A program made the translations under genes and the position numbers. From Streptomyces griseocarneus (lineage in GTDB: Bacteria; Actinomycetota; Actinomycetes; Streptomycetales; Streptomycetaceae), in assembly GCA_003674045.1 (NCBI GenBank), contig PENC01000002.1:682001-746000 (forward strand): a stretch of 64,000 nucleotides of DNA, written 5' to 3'. The notes beneath the pieces were generated by a model that had not been told where the DNA came from, made no database searches, and saw only the letters and a program-made list of their open reading frames with translations. Within the stretch, counting starts at the first letter, position 1. Each line of letters begins with the position of its first letter. Shown in pieces: positions 1-7,165 of the stretch.

Positions 1-100
1 CGCCGGAGTCGTCACCGTCGCCGCCGCACGCGGTGGCGGTGACGGCGAGGAGGGGTATCGCGGACAGGGCGACGGCACGCCGGACGGCAGGGCTGGGCAT
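1..100 (-). CDS. Putative lipoprotein, N-terminus only
   Basis: Minus-strand gene cut by the window edge; only the first 33 residues are visible. They form a lipoprotein signal: MPSPAVRR (basic), a hydrophobic stretch, then the lipobox-like TATAC with Cys25 as the probable lipidated residue, followed by a Gly/Asp-rich linker (CGGDGDD). The ATG at 98-100 (minus) is preceded by GAAGGA about 11 bases upstream. The mature domain lies outside the window, so no function can be given. Confidence 0.6.
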   Translation of the reverse strand, partial: MPSPAVRRAVALSAIPLLAVTATACGGDGDDSG

Positions 101-329
101 GGGGGGATCGTCCTTCTGTTCTGGTGCTCGGGGGCGTCAGATCATGCCACAGGCAAAGGCGTTCCGGCCCCACCCCGGGCCCGCCCGGAGATCACCTCGG
201 AGATCGTCTCGAACAGGGGCGAAATCCTCCCCATCACTCACCGTTGACCGGCCATCCGGGCACCCCTACCGTCGCCCTGAGGCCCGTCCGTGGAGGCGGG
301 TCCGTCACGGTTCTCGAGGGGGACGGACT

Positions 330-686
330 GTGCAGTGGTATACGCAAGTACTCAAGAAATACACCTTGTTCAGTGGCCGGGCGGGCCGCCCGGAGTACTG
401 GTTCTTCTTCCTGTTCAACCTCGTCATCAGCATCGTGCTGATGATCATCGACATGGCGGCGGGCACATACCCTCTGTTCGAGGCGCTCTACACCGTCGCC
501 GTGCTCCTGCCCAGCCTCGCCGTGACGGCGCGCCGTCTGCACGACACAGGCCGGACCGCGTGGTGGATCCTCATCGGCCTGGTCCCGTTCGTCGGCGGCA
601 TCGTCCTGCTCATCCTGGCGGCCCTGCCCACGGAGCAGCGTCCCAACGCGTACGGCCCGGTCCCACAGCAGGAGGTCATGGCCTAA
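330..686 (+). CDS. DUF805 family membrane protein
   Basis: A 118-residue integral membrane protein of the DUF805 (YhaH-like) family. The N-terminal FSGRAGRPEYW (14-24), a first membrane span at about 24-42, a second at about 50-66, the hallmark ARRLHDTGR (67-75) and a last span at about 77-99 match the family order. The GTG start at 330 is chosen because GAGGGGGA sits 7-13 bases upstream; the longer in-frame extension is low-quality sequence. The family has no defined biochemical role. Its end overlaps the convergent GNAT gene by 11 bases. Confidence 0.85.
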   Translation: MQWYTQVLKKYTLFSGRAGRPEYWFFFLFNLVISIVLMIIDMAAGTYPLFEALYTVAVLLPSLAVTARRLHDTGRTAWWILIGLVPFVGGIVLLILAALPTEQRPNAYGPVPQQEVMA

Positions 687-1275
687 GCGTGTGATCCCCC
701 TGGACGAGGGCGTGCAGGTGCTGGTCGTGCCAGCCGTCCTCGTGCAGGAGCGCGCCACGCATCGTGCCTTCGAGGGCGTATCCGGCCTTGCCCGCGACAC
801 GGCACGAGGCCGGGTTGGCCACGGAGTGACACAGCCGCAGCCGGTGCAGGCCGAGTTCTTCCAGCGCCCACCGGCTGACGCGCCGCGTCACCTCGACGGC
901 GAGCCCGCGGCCGCGGGCGGCGGGCAGCAGCCAGTAGACGATCTCGGCGCTGCCGCCGACGAGGTCGATGTCGCCCCAGCCGACGAGTCCGACGGCGGAG
1001 CCGCCGTCCTGCGGCGCGACGGCCCAGATCGCGGCGGTCTCCGCCTGCCAGCGGGCATGCATGCGCTCGATCCGCGCGCGTGCCTCGTCCAGGATGTGCG
1101 GCGGCAGGAGATTCCACTGCCGGATCGCGGCGTCCTGGCCCGCGGCGACCAGGGCATCGGCGTCGGAGAGCGCCCAGGGCCGCAGCTCGAATCCTTGGGA
1201 GAGGTCGAGCACGGGTTGGGCGTCACGGGCCATGCGGCCTGCGGGGACGGCGTCCGGTATGAGCGAGGTGATCAT
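676..1275 (-). CDS. GNAT family N-acetyltransferase
   Basis: A 199-residue GNAT acetyltransferase of the RimJ/RimL-like kind, which transfers acetyl from acetyl-CoA to a protein N-terminus or small amine. Seen: FELRPWALSDADAL at about 29-42, a central VGWGDIDL strand, the acetyl-CoA loop AARGRGLAVEV, then LGLHRLRLCHSVANPASCRVAGKAGYALEGTMR-type C-terminal elements characteristic of this subgroup. The start at 1275 has no clear ribosome site; Met at 1233 is an alternative. It runs convergently into the DUF805 gene. Substrate unknown. Confidence 0.85.
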   Translation of the reverse strand: MITSLIPDAVPAGRMARDAQPVLDLSQGFELRPWALSDADALVAAGQDAAIRQWNLLPPHILDEARARIERMHARWQAETAAIWAVAPQDGGSAVGLVGWGDIDLVGGSAEIVYWLLPAARGRGLAVEVTRRVSRWALEELGLHRLRLCHSVANPASCRVAGKAGYALEGTMRGALLHEDGWHDQHLHALVQGDHTLRP

Positions 1276-1347
1276 CGCGGCATGGTGGCATGGCGCTGCG
1301 CTGGGCGGAACCGGTTATCAGGCGCGGGCGGCGTACGGGTGCGCGGC

Positions 1348-1851
1348 TCAGCGCGTGGGGGTGTGGACGGTGTGCCCTTCGGACCAGGGGGCAGATCGGC
1401 TTCCGGGCCTGCCCCCGACGGACGGGGAGTTCCCGTACTGCGACGTGCCCGCCGTGCCCGCCGTGCCGCGACGACGGTCGCAGCCGTTGTGGTGCTGACC
1501 GTCGGCGGTGCCGTGGTGGCGACTCCGGCGCATGCCGATGTCGACTTGTCCCTGCCACTTCACCTTGTCGGCCTGCACGCCAATTCTCTGGTCCTGCTGC
1601 GTGTTCTGGACCACCCAGCCGTGTCCCTGCCGGACCCACTGAGCCCGGCGCTGTGACGCGAGGGCGATGGACGAGGCGGCAGTCCGGTCGGCCGCGCGGC
1701 GGTCGCGGGGGCTGGGCGTGTTCCACTCCGGCAGCCCCGGTGGGCGGAGTGCGGCGTAGTCCGTGAAGCGGTGCGTGCCGCAGGAGCGGCACTGCACGGC
1801 GCCTCCGCTGCGGGCCCATCCGATGGGATGAGCGCATGCCGTGCGCCTCAT
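1348..1851 (-). CDS. DUF6255-like zinc-ribbon protein
   Basis: A 167-residue frame whose first 70 residues look like DUF6255, a small Streptomyces family often found near natural-product or developmental regulators. Seen: CAH at 6-8, CRSC at 21-24 (a possible zinc ribbon) and the hallmark RFTDYAALRPPGLP at 28-41, then an Arg/Ala-rich helix. The last ~90 residues are low-complexity and Gln/Arg/Gly-rich, with no family resemblance; they may be a degenerated tail. The ATG at 1851 overlaps the stop of the upstream ATPase (ATGA), so translation is probably coupled. Function unknown. Confidence 0.6.
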   Translation of the reverse strand: MRRTACAHPIGWARSGGAVQCRSCGTHRFTDYAALRPPGLPEWNTPSPRDRRAADRTAASSIALASQRRAQWVRQGHGWVVQNTQQDQRIGVQADKVKWQGQVDIGMRRSRHHGTADGQHHNGCDRRRGTAGTAGTSQYGNSPSVGGRPGSRSAPWSEGHTVHTPTR

Positions 1852-2429
1852 CGCGCGGCGGCCACGGGGCCGAGGTGATCGAGAACGACGTGCGTGCGTA
1901 CGGCGAGTGTGGCGACGGAGGCCCTGAACTTGTCGGCACCGGCTGCGGCTTTGCTGCGGGCCGCTTCCAGCGTGACGCACTCGCCACAGCGCTGAGCTTT
2001 CCGGCCCACGGGGGCGAGCTCGAACCAGAGCGTCTTGCCGCCGGAGGTGGTTCCCGGGGTGACGCTCCCCCATGTGCTGGCGCACCGCTGGAGGAGCAGG
2101 AGCCCACGCCCGCTGTCGGCGCGCTGGTCGGCGACGACTTCTCCGGCCTCGCCGAAGAGCGCGGGGACGGTGGGGCTGGTGTCCCACACACTCACGCGGA
2201 GCGTCGCGTCCTCGTCCCGGTGAAGCCGCACGGAGGCGGGACCTGCGGTGTGCACGTAGGTGTTGGTGACGAGCTCGGAGGTCAAGAGCGCGGCGGTCTC
2301 GCGGAGTTCCTCCATCCCATGCCGGTCGAGCACGGCCCGCACGGTGTCCCGGGCGATCCCGGCGGACCGCGGATCGCGCGGCAGTTCGAGGGTGTACGTC
2401 CAGGGCTCTGCGGTGGGTACGGTGAGCAT
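1848..2429 (-). CDS. RsbW-like ATP-binding regulator
   Basis: A 193-residue HATPase_c protein of the anti-sigma/serine kinase (RsbW/SpoIIAB) type. N box LLTSELVTNTYVHT (49-62, with E52 and N56), G1 region WDTSP (82-86) and G2 DSGRGLLLL (105-113) are all present, so ATP binding is likely. The start at 2429 is chosen over longer in-frame options because CAGGAG precedes it by about 8 bases. It is divergent from an XRE/DUF5753 gene and coupled to a DUF6255-like gene, an arrangement like the whiJ/abaA-like modules of Streptomyces. Its partner protein is unknown. Confidence 0.8.
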   Translation of the reverse strand: MLTVPTAEPWTYTLELPRDPRSAGIARDTVRAVLDRHGMEELRETAALLTSELVTNTYVHTAGPASVRLHRDEDATLRVSVWDTSPTVPALFGEAGEVVADQRADSGRGLLLLQRCASTWGSVTPGTTSGGKTLWFELAPVGRKAQRCGECVTLEAARSKAAAGADKFRASVATLAVRTHVVLDHLGPVAAAR

Positions 2430-2502
2430 GGAAGTCTCCTGGCGGGAGGTTGAGTTGAGCCATTCGGAGTGGCTTGATTCACACCGTAGCGCGGCCTCCA
2501 TA

Positions 2503-2531
2503 AGGTATTCAGTCTCATTCGCTGAATACCT
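2503..2531. promoter_or_regulatory. Inverted repeat, probable operator
   Basis: Perfect 10-bp arms AGGTATTCAG and CTGAATACCT separated by 9 bases, in the 152-bp gap between the divergent ATPase (start 2429) and XRE regulator (start 2582). The AT-rich arms stand out against the surrounding GC. The position fits an operator controlling both promoters, most simply bound by the adjacent XRE protein. The binder is inferred. Confidence 0.6.
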
Positions 2532-2581
2532 AGGTTCGCCACCCGTGCGGGTGACACAGGCACGACAGGAAGCGAACACAT

Positions 2582-3445
2582 ATGCCACCCAAGTCCAGGC
2601 CAACCACCGCTCGTCAGCTCCGCCTCGGCGCCGAGCTGAGGAAGATGCGCGAGCGCGCCGGCCTGTCCTCGACGGAAGCGGGTCGCCTCCTCGGCACCAA
2701 TCAGGCGCAGATCAGCAACATCGAGGCAGGCCGCTTCGGGGTGAGCCCGGACCGCATGCGCACGCTGGCCCGCAACTACTCATGCTGCGACGCGGAGCTC
2801 ATCGACGGCCTCATCAGCATGACCGGGGAGCGCAGACGCGGCTGGTGGGAGGAGTACCGGAGTGTCCTGCCGCCAGGTTTGCTGGATCTGGCCGAACTTG
2901 AACACCACGCAACGGCTTTGCGATCCGCCTACGTTTCCCATCTCCCCGGTCTGCTGCAGACGGCGGAGCATGCACGCGAGATCTTCCGCCAGGTCGTCCC
3001 CGCGCTATCGCCTCCCGAGGTGGAGCACCGCATCTCGCACCGGATCAAACGGCAAGCGATTCTCTACCGGGATCATCCGACGCCCTATACGGCGATCATC
3101 CACGAAGCAGCTCTGCGCATGCGCTTCGGAGGTACCTCCACGGCACTTCACCAGCTTCAGCACATCATCGAGATGACCGAACACAACCATGTCACCGTCC
3201 GTGTCATTCCCTTCGCTGCCGGCTCATTCCCGGGGTCCGGCCAGTCGATCCTTTACGCACACGGACATGTGGCCCAGCTCGACACCGTCCACCTCGATAC
3301 CGCACACGGCTCAGAGCTTGTCGACGCCGAGGCCCAATTGGAGAAGTACCGCATCGTGCTCGACCGCATGGAAACCGTGGCCCTGCCAGAGGACACGTCG
3401 CGCGACCTGATCTGGTCGGTCATCCACTCCCTGAAAGGCGAATGA
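2582..3445 (+). CDS. XRE regulator with DUF5753 domain
   Basis: A 287-residue regulator: an N-terminal Cro/C1-type helix-turn-helix (about 11-65, including SSTEAGRLLGTNQAQISNIE) followed by a DUF5753 domain (about 95-280, with WWEEYRSVLPPGLLDLAELE- and YVSHLPGLLQT-like segments). This is the WhiJ-like family that pairs with DUF397 proteins in Streptomyces to control development or secondary metabolism. ACAGGAAG lies 9-12 bases before the ATG. Its stop is one base before the first DUF397 gene, so they are co-transcribed. It probably binds the inverted repeat at 2503-2531. Confidence 0.88.
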   Translation: MPPKSRPTTARQLRLGAELRKMRERAGLSSTEAGRLLGTNQAQISNIEAGRFGVSPDRMRTLARNYSCCDAELIDGLISMTGERRRGWWEEYRSVLPPGLLDLAELEHHATALRSAYVSHLPGLLQTAEHAREIFRQVVPALSPPEVEHRISHRIKRQAILYRDHPTPYTAIIHEAALRMRFGGTSTALHQLQHIIEMTEHNHVTVRVIPFAAGSFPGSGQSILYAHGHVAQLDTVHLDTAHGSELVDAEAQLEKYRIVLDRMETVALPEDTSRDLIWSVIHSLKGE

Positions 3446-3446
3446 C

Positions 3447-3662
3447 ATGCACCGCTACGGCTGGCAAAAGTCTTCCTTCAGCGGCGAAGGCGATGCGTGC
3501 ATACACCTGGCCGCTACTAGCCTCGGTGAAATCCATCTCCACGAGAGCGACTCCCCCGACGCGATACTCACCACCACCCCGGGCAGACTACGACCGCTCA
3601 TGGCCCACATACGGTCCGGCTTCTTGGCTCGCCCGCGAGCAGCGGTGGAAGCTGCGGCCTGA
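3447..3662 (+). CDS. DUF397 protein, first copy
   Basis: A 71-residue DUF397 protein. The family signature is clear: WQKSSFSGEGDACIHLA (6-22), IHLHESDSPDAIL and a basic C-terminus LRPLMAHIRSG. DUF397 proteins are small partners of XRE/DUF5753 regulators; in related loci the pair behaves like a regulator with its antagonist. It starts one base after the XRE stop, with GAAAGGCGA as ribosome site, so expression is probably coupled. Confidence 0.85.
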   Translation: MHRYGWQKSSFSGEGDACIHLAATSLGEIHLHESDSPDAILTTTPGRLRPLMAHIRSGFLARPRAAVEAAA

Positions 3663-3673
3663 AGGAGGGCGAC

Positions 3674-3865
3674 GTGCTTCACCACCGCTGGCAAAAGTCG
3701 TCATTCAGCGCACACGGCGATGCCTGCCTCTACTTGGCACCCCTCTCCAGCGAAGCCATCGGGCTCCACGAGAGCAACTGCCCCGACGTCATCCTGACGC
3801 CCACTCCGGACAAGATCCGCCGCCTCATATCCCGCATACGGTTCGGCTTCGTAACCCGTCCGTAG
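3674..3865 (+). CDS. DUF397 protein, second copy
   Basis: A 63-residue DUF397 protein, a paralogue of the preceding one: WQKSSFSAHGDACLYLA, LHESNCPDVILTPTPDKIRRLISRIRFGF aligns along its length with the first copy. It starts with GTG after a strong GAAGGAGGG, 11 bases beyond the first copy's stop. Tandem duplication with divergence suggests either two partners for the same regulator or a second regulator elsewhere. Confidence 0.8.
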   Translation: MLHHRWQKSSFSAHGDACLYLAPLSSEAIGLHESNCPDVILTPTPDKIRRLISRIRFGFVTRP

Positions 3866-3921
3866 ACAGCGGTGGATTCCTCAAGCCTGCTAATTTCGGC
3901 CCCCGTCACGCAGGAGGTCCC

Positions 3922-4779
3922 GTGCCGTCTCCCCTGTCCGCCAGTGTTCCAGTCGATTTGCGAGTCGAGCCGGTCGACGACATCCTCGATGAGGTCGAGC
4001 ACACGCTTCAAACCCGCTTGGACCGACAGACGCTGGTGCGGAAACGGCGGTCAATCGGCGCACGTACAGACCGCCGCACATGGGTGCGCATCGAACGGCG
4101 CCGCTTCGAAAAGATCGGCGGTCAAGGTTGGAACGGCACCGAATGCGCCGCCTTGTTGGAAGGGGTGGCCAAGCCACAGTGGCACCGGGGTGCTGCCTGG
4201 AGACAGCCCGGGGACTCCGTGATGTGGCGGGCCGACGAGACGGACCTCCTGCCCGGAGCGCCGATCGGCAACAGTGCCCTGGCCACCGAACCCTCGCTGC
4301 CAGACACGTGGTGGCAGGCGTTCAACACGTCGCTGGACGCTCTGGCCGTTCAAAGCACGAGGCGCGTCGCCACCCCAGACACGGTGATGATCACGCAGAG
4401 CGGTATCTCCGGCGCGGTTCACCGTTTCCTTCCCGATGGAGTCGACGTGACGGTGGAACGCTGGATGCCGGCACACGCGGATCTCAACTGGGCGAACATG
4501 ACCGGGCCAGAGTTCTGCCTGTTCGACTGGGAGGACTGGGGTATGGCTCCTCAAGGGCTGGATGCCGCGTCGTTGTGGGGCAACTCCCTTGCCGTTCCGA
4601 CCCTGGCCGAGCGTGTCCGCCACGAGCGGCGCCACGACCTGGAGAGCCGGGACGGCAAGCTGATGACCTTGTTCGTCTGCGCGAAGATCCTGGCCCCGGA
4701 CGCCCACCCCGAGGACCCTCGCCTCGAACCCGCACGCATCATGGCTGCGCAGATCACGAAGGATCTTCAGGAGCGCTGA
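3922..4779 (+). CDS. Phosphotransferase-like protein (APH fold)
   Basis: A 285-residue protein resembling the aminoglycoside phosphotransferase/choline kinase fold. The catalytic loop HADLNWANM (about 192-200) matches the Brenner motif HxDxxxxN and LFDWEDWG (about 206-213) supplies the metal-binding Asp. The N-terminal half, which should hold the nucleotide P-loop, is less recognisable. GTG at 3922 follows CAGGAGGTCCC. It may share the DUF397 transcript (56 bases downstream). The substrate is unknown and resistance should not be assumed. The end overlaps the convergent aldo/keto reductase gene by 13 bases. Confidence 0.7.
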   Translation: MPSPLSASVPVDLRVEPVDDILDEVEHTLQTRLDRQTLVRKRRSIGARTDRRTWVRIERRRFEKIGGQGWNGTECAALLEGVAKPQWHRGAAWRQPGDSVMWRADETDLLPGAPIGNSALATEPSLPDTWWQAFNTSLDALAVQSTRRVATPDTVMITQSGISGAVHRFLPDGVDVTVERWMPAHADLNWANMTGPEFCLFDWEDWGMAPQGLDAASLWGNSLAVPTLAERVRHERRHDLESRDGKLMTLFVCAKILAPDAHPEDPRLEPARIMAAQITKDLQER

Positions 4780-5621
4780 CGATCTCGCTGCTCGCAGAGG
4801 AGCCGCCGGTAGGTACTGAGGTTGTCCCCATCGGCCTCGTATCGCAGGGCTTCGACAAGTTCTCCGAGGTGGGAGGGGCTGTCTGTACCGACGGCGACCC
4901 TTCCCACTCGTGGTAGCCAGTAGGCGACACGAAACACCGCCTGTACGGCCGACAGGCCATCGCGCGGCTCCTGGACGAATACCCGTGGGTCCAGCCTGCA
5001 CCACAGGGGCTTCGCCGCACTGCCCCCGAAGGGGCTCATGCCCCAGAGCTGAGCCGGATCGAGATCCCAGCGGACCGCCAGCGCTTCGGAGGCCTCCAGG
5101 ACATCGATCCCGGCGAGGAGGCCCGCACGGACCATGACCGCGTCGGGTCTGGGCAGGGTGCCGTCCACGAGACCGGACCATGGTCGAGGGTCCCACGAGG
5201 AGATGCCCCAACCCCCGCATAATCCCCGTGCCGCGGCCCTCTCCATGGCAGTGCACGCCGTACCCAGCCTGTCCTGGACAGCCGGCGAGGAACCGGTCAG
5301 CGACCGCTCGGGATTGTGGAGGAACACCAGATCCGGGGCGCGCCCCAGCTCACGGTTACTCTGCTGCACGGCTTCCTGAAGACGATCGGGATCAAGGGAA
5401 TGCTCGACTCGGCCGACGGCCGGGAAGAAGCCGACCTTGGTGGAGAGCGTGAAGTGAGGGAGGAGGCCGCTAGCCGCCAATGCGGCGTGGGCCGAGAAGC
5501 CGTGGTAATTGAAACTGGTGTCGATCGCGTCGACACCGAGCTCCAAGGCACTCGTCAGGATCCGACGCTCGTAGCGAGACCGATGTAGCCCGAGAACAAT
5601 TCGGGGCTCACGCTCGCGCAC
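4767..5621 (-). CDS. Aldo/keto reductase, candidate peptide tailoring
   Basis: A 284-residue NAD(P)H-dependent aldo/keto reductase. The catalytic tetrad is visible: Asp and Tyr in IDTSFNY, Lys in LSTKVGF, His in LVFLHNPE, so it should be active. GTG at 5621 follows GGAGGAGG and lies 67 bases inside the end of the upstream JmjC gene, which means tight translational coupling. The cofactor-binding C-terminal part (VGRVAVGTDSPSHLGELVEAL) is present. With the JmjC oxygenase and the 53-residue peptide gene it forms a candidate peptide-modification operon; the substrate is inferred, not shown. Confidence 0.82.
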   Translation of the reverse strand: MREREPRIVLGLHRSRYERRILTSALELGVDAIDTSFNYHGFSAHAALAASGLLPHFTLSTKVGFFPAVGRVEHSLDPDRLQEAVQQSNRELGRAPDLVFLHNPERSLTGSSPAVQDRLGTACTAMERAAARGLCGGWGISSWDPRPWSGLVDGTLPRPDAVMVRAGLLAGIDVLEASEALAVRWDLDPAQLWGMSPFGGSAAKPLWCRLDPRVFVQEPRDGLSAVQAVFRVAYWLPRVGRVAVGTDSPSHLGELVEALRYEADGDNLSTYRRLLCEQRDRQRS

Positions 5622-6766
5622 AACTCCTCCTCCACCAGGATTTTCGCCAGTGCCTCCACTTCGGCGCCCACCAGTCGAGCAGCCTCGTCCAGCCGCACAG
5701 GGTGCCCGCTCAGGAGCAAACGGAGCCCTGGCAGGGCCTTGTTCGCGAAGGTGAGCCTCTTGCCTACAGCCACCACGACGATGGTCTCTCCATCTTGCGT
5801 GATCGCGGGCGGGAACTCGCTGACGCACGCCACAGCCTCCAGGGGGCCGAAGATATCCAGGAACGGGACATGGCGCCCGGGAGGAACTTCCTGTTCACGG
5901 AGCCGGAGGAACTCTGTCGGGTCACAGGCATCCACGAGCCTGCAGGCCGCAGTGGTCAATGTCAGCCGCTGGATTGCCTGCGTGTCGGGGCTGCCCCAGC
6001 GGTCGAGGTCGTGACGGAAGATCTCCTCCTGCCGGGACCAGTCGGCGAGCCAGGTCAGCCAGCTCACGGCGGTACGCTTGGCGAAGCCGAACGTCACGTG
6101 GGTGCTGTGACCGCCGCCTCGGCCCACGCGGGTGGCGGCATGCCAGCAGCCGCGCGGGATGTGCATCACGTCGCCAGCCTTCATGATGCCGCTCCAGAGG
6201 AGCTCTTTGCTGGGCGTGTCATTTCGCTCGGCGTCCCGGAACATGGGTACGGGACGGGAGGCACCGCGCACCTCCCACCATTTCTCGCCGGCGAGCTGCA
6301 CGATGAGTACGTCGTGATCGTCCCAGTGCAGGTCAAACCCGGACGCATCGTTCGTGGTCAAGTAGATGTTCGCCTGAACGTGTTCCCGGGACCACCACTG
6401 CATGGCTCGGCACGCCACTTCCATCGTGGGGTCGAAGACGTTCGACTGGTCCAGGACCAGTGTCGCGCCCTCACGCAGCAGATTGCCCACGCGGCGCATG
6501 TCCGCCATCGGTATTGCCTGCCCCCGAGGCGTGACCTGCCGGTTCAGATACATATCAGGGTGCAGTTCTTTCCCTCCCTTGAAGAACCGGAACTGCGGGT
6601 TGGCAAGGCTTCGCCGCATGACCATGTCGAGCAGGCTCGGAGGCGAGAGCAGCCTCGCCACGATTTCCAGATCGCTGATGCTCCCACGGGCGAACTCCCT
6701 TCCGAGAGGGGCGGGGCCGTCCCACTGAAGCGCCTCTTCGACAGCGCGGATCAAACGATGCTCCAT
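5555..6766 (-). CDS. JmjC/cupin-like Fe(II)/2-oxoglutarate oxygenase
   Basis: A 403-residue JmjC-type (cupin_4, ribosomal-oxygenase-like) protein. The iron facial triad is visible: H147-W-D149 in FDLHWDDHD and H209 in HIPRGCWHA. The C-terminal region (about 290-400) resembles the winged-helix part of bacterial ribosomal oxygenases. Such enzymes hydroxylate side chains of proteins or peptides. AAGGAG precedes the ATG by 8 bases. It lies 82 bases after the 53-residue peptide gene and overlaps the aldo/keto reductase, so the peptide is the obvious candidate substrate. Confidence 0.85.
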   Translation of the reverse strand: MEHRLIRAVEEALQWDGPAPLGREFARGSISDLEIVARLLSPPSLLDMVMRRSLANPQFRFFKGGKELHPDMYLNRQVTPRGQAIPMADMRRVGNLLREGATLVLDQSNVFDPTMEVACRAMQWWSREHVQANIYLTTNDASGFDLHWDDHDVLIVQLAGEKWWEVRGASRPVPMFRDAERNDTPSKELLWSGIMKAGDVMHIPRGCWHAATRVGRGGGHSTHVTFGFAKRTAVSWLTWLADWSRQEEIFRHDLDRWGSPDTQAIQRLTLTTAACRLVDACDPTEFLRLREQEVPPGRHVPFLDIFGPLEAVACVSEFPPAITQDGETIVVVAVGKRLTFANKALPGLRLLLSGHPVRLDEAARLVGAEVEALAKILVEEELCASVSPELFSGYIGLATSVGS

Positions 6767-6848
6767 GAGGTGTTTCTCCTTACGTCGGACGCGGGAGATG
6801 GGAGGCGGAGGGGCCGTCTACAGCGCTCCTCCGCCAGAGAACTGGCGG

Positions 6849-7010
6849 CTACGCCGCGTGGTTCAGCCCGTCTCCACCGGGCCAAGGCCCGTCACCCGAT
6901 GAGCCCTGCCCGGGATCAGAAGCGTTGCTGTCATGCCGGTCATGGACACTCGTGAGGACTTCCACTGCGACCAGGAGTCCCTCCTCGACGGAAAGATTCT
7001 TGTCTCCCAC
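6849..7010 (-). CDS. 53-residue peptide, candidate RiPP precursor
   Basis: A short gene starting with GTG at 7010 after a strong AGGAAGGAG and ending with TAG at 6849-6851. The 53-residue product divides into an acidic, amphipathic first half (VGDKNLSVEEGLLVAVEVL, like a RiPP leader helix), a His/Asp hinge (HDRHD) and a Gly/Pro/Asp/Ser-rich tail with one Trp (DGPWPGGDGLNHAA at the end). It has no Cys, so it cannot be a lanthipeptide or sactipeptide. It is followed by an oxygenase and a reductase on the same strand. Precursor identity is inferred from size, layout and neighbours. Confidence 0.6.
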   Translation of the reverse strand: MGDKNLSVEEGLLVAVEVLTSVHDRHDSNASDPGQGSSGDGPWPGGDGLNHAA

Positions 7011-7040
7011 TTCGTGCTCCTTCCTCTACCGGTTCCTCCA

Positions 7041-7072
7041 CCAATCTCCCGCCGGTTCCGGCGGGAGATTGG
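7041..7072. promoter_or_regulatory. Perfect 15-bp inverted repeat
   Basis: Arms CCAATCTCCCGCCGG and CCGGCGGGAGATTGG are separated by only two bases (TT). It lies 30 bases before the peptide gene start and 93 bases after the HAD gene on the minus strand. No T-run follows, so it is either a terminator lacking a U-tract, an operator, or an mRNA hairpin just ahead of the peptide's ribosome site. Confidence 0.65.
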
Positions 7073-7165
7073 GCCGACAGACTGGCTGGAAACCCGATGA
7101 TGGCCGAGTGGACGGGGACCGCATCACCTCTTATGCGGACGCCTCCGAAGACGTCCCGGGACGTT

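Noticed and set aside
3922..4779. Antibiotic resistance phosphotransferase
   Set aside because: Only the catalytic loop and the metal motif are clear. The fold is shared by many kinases, so a resistance call is not supported.
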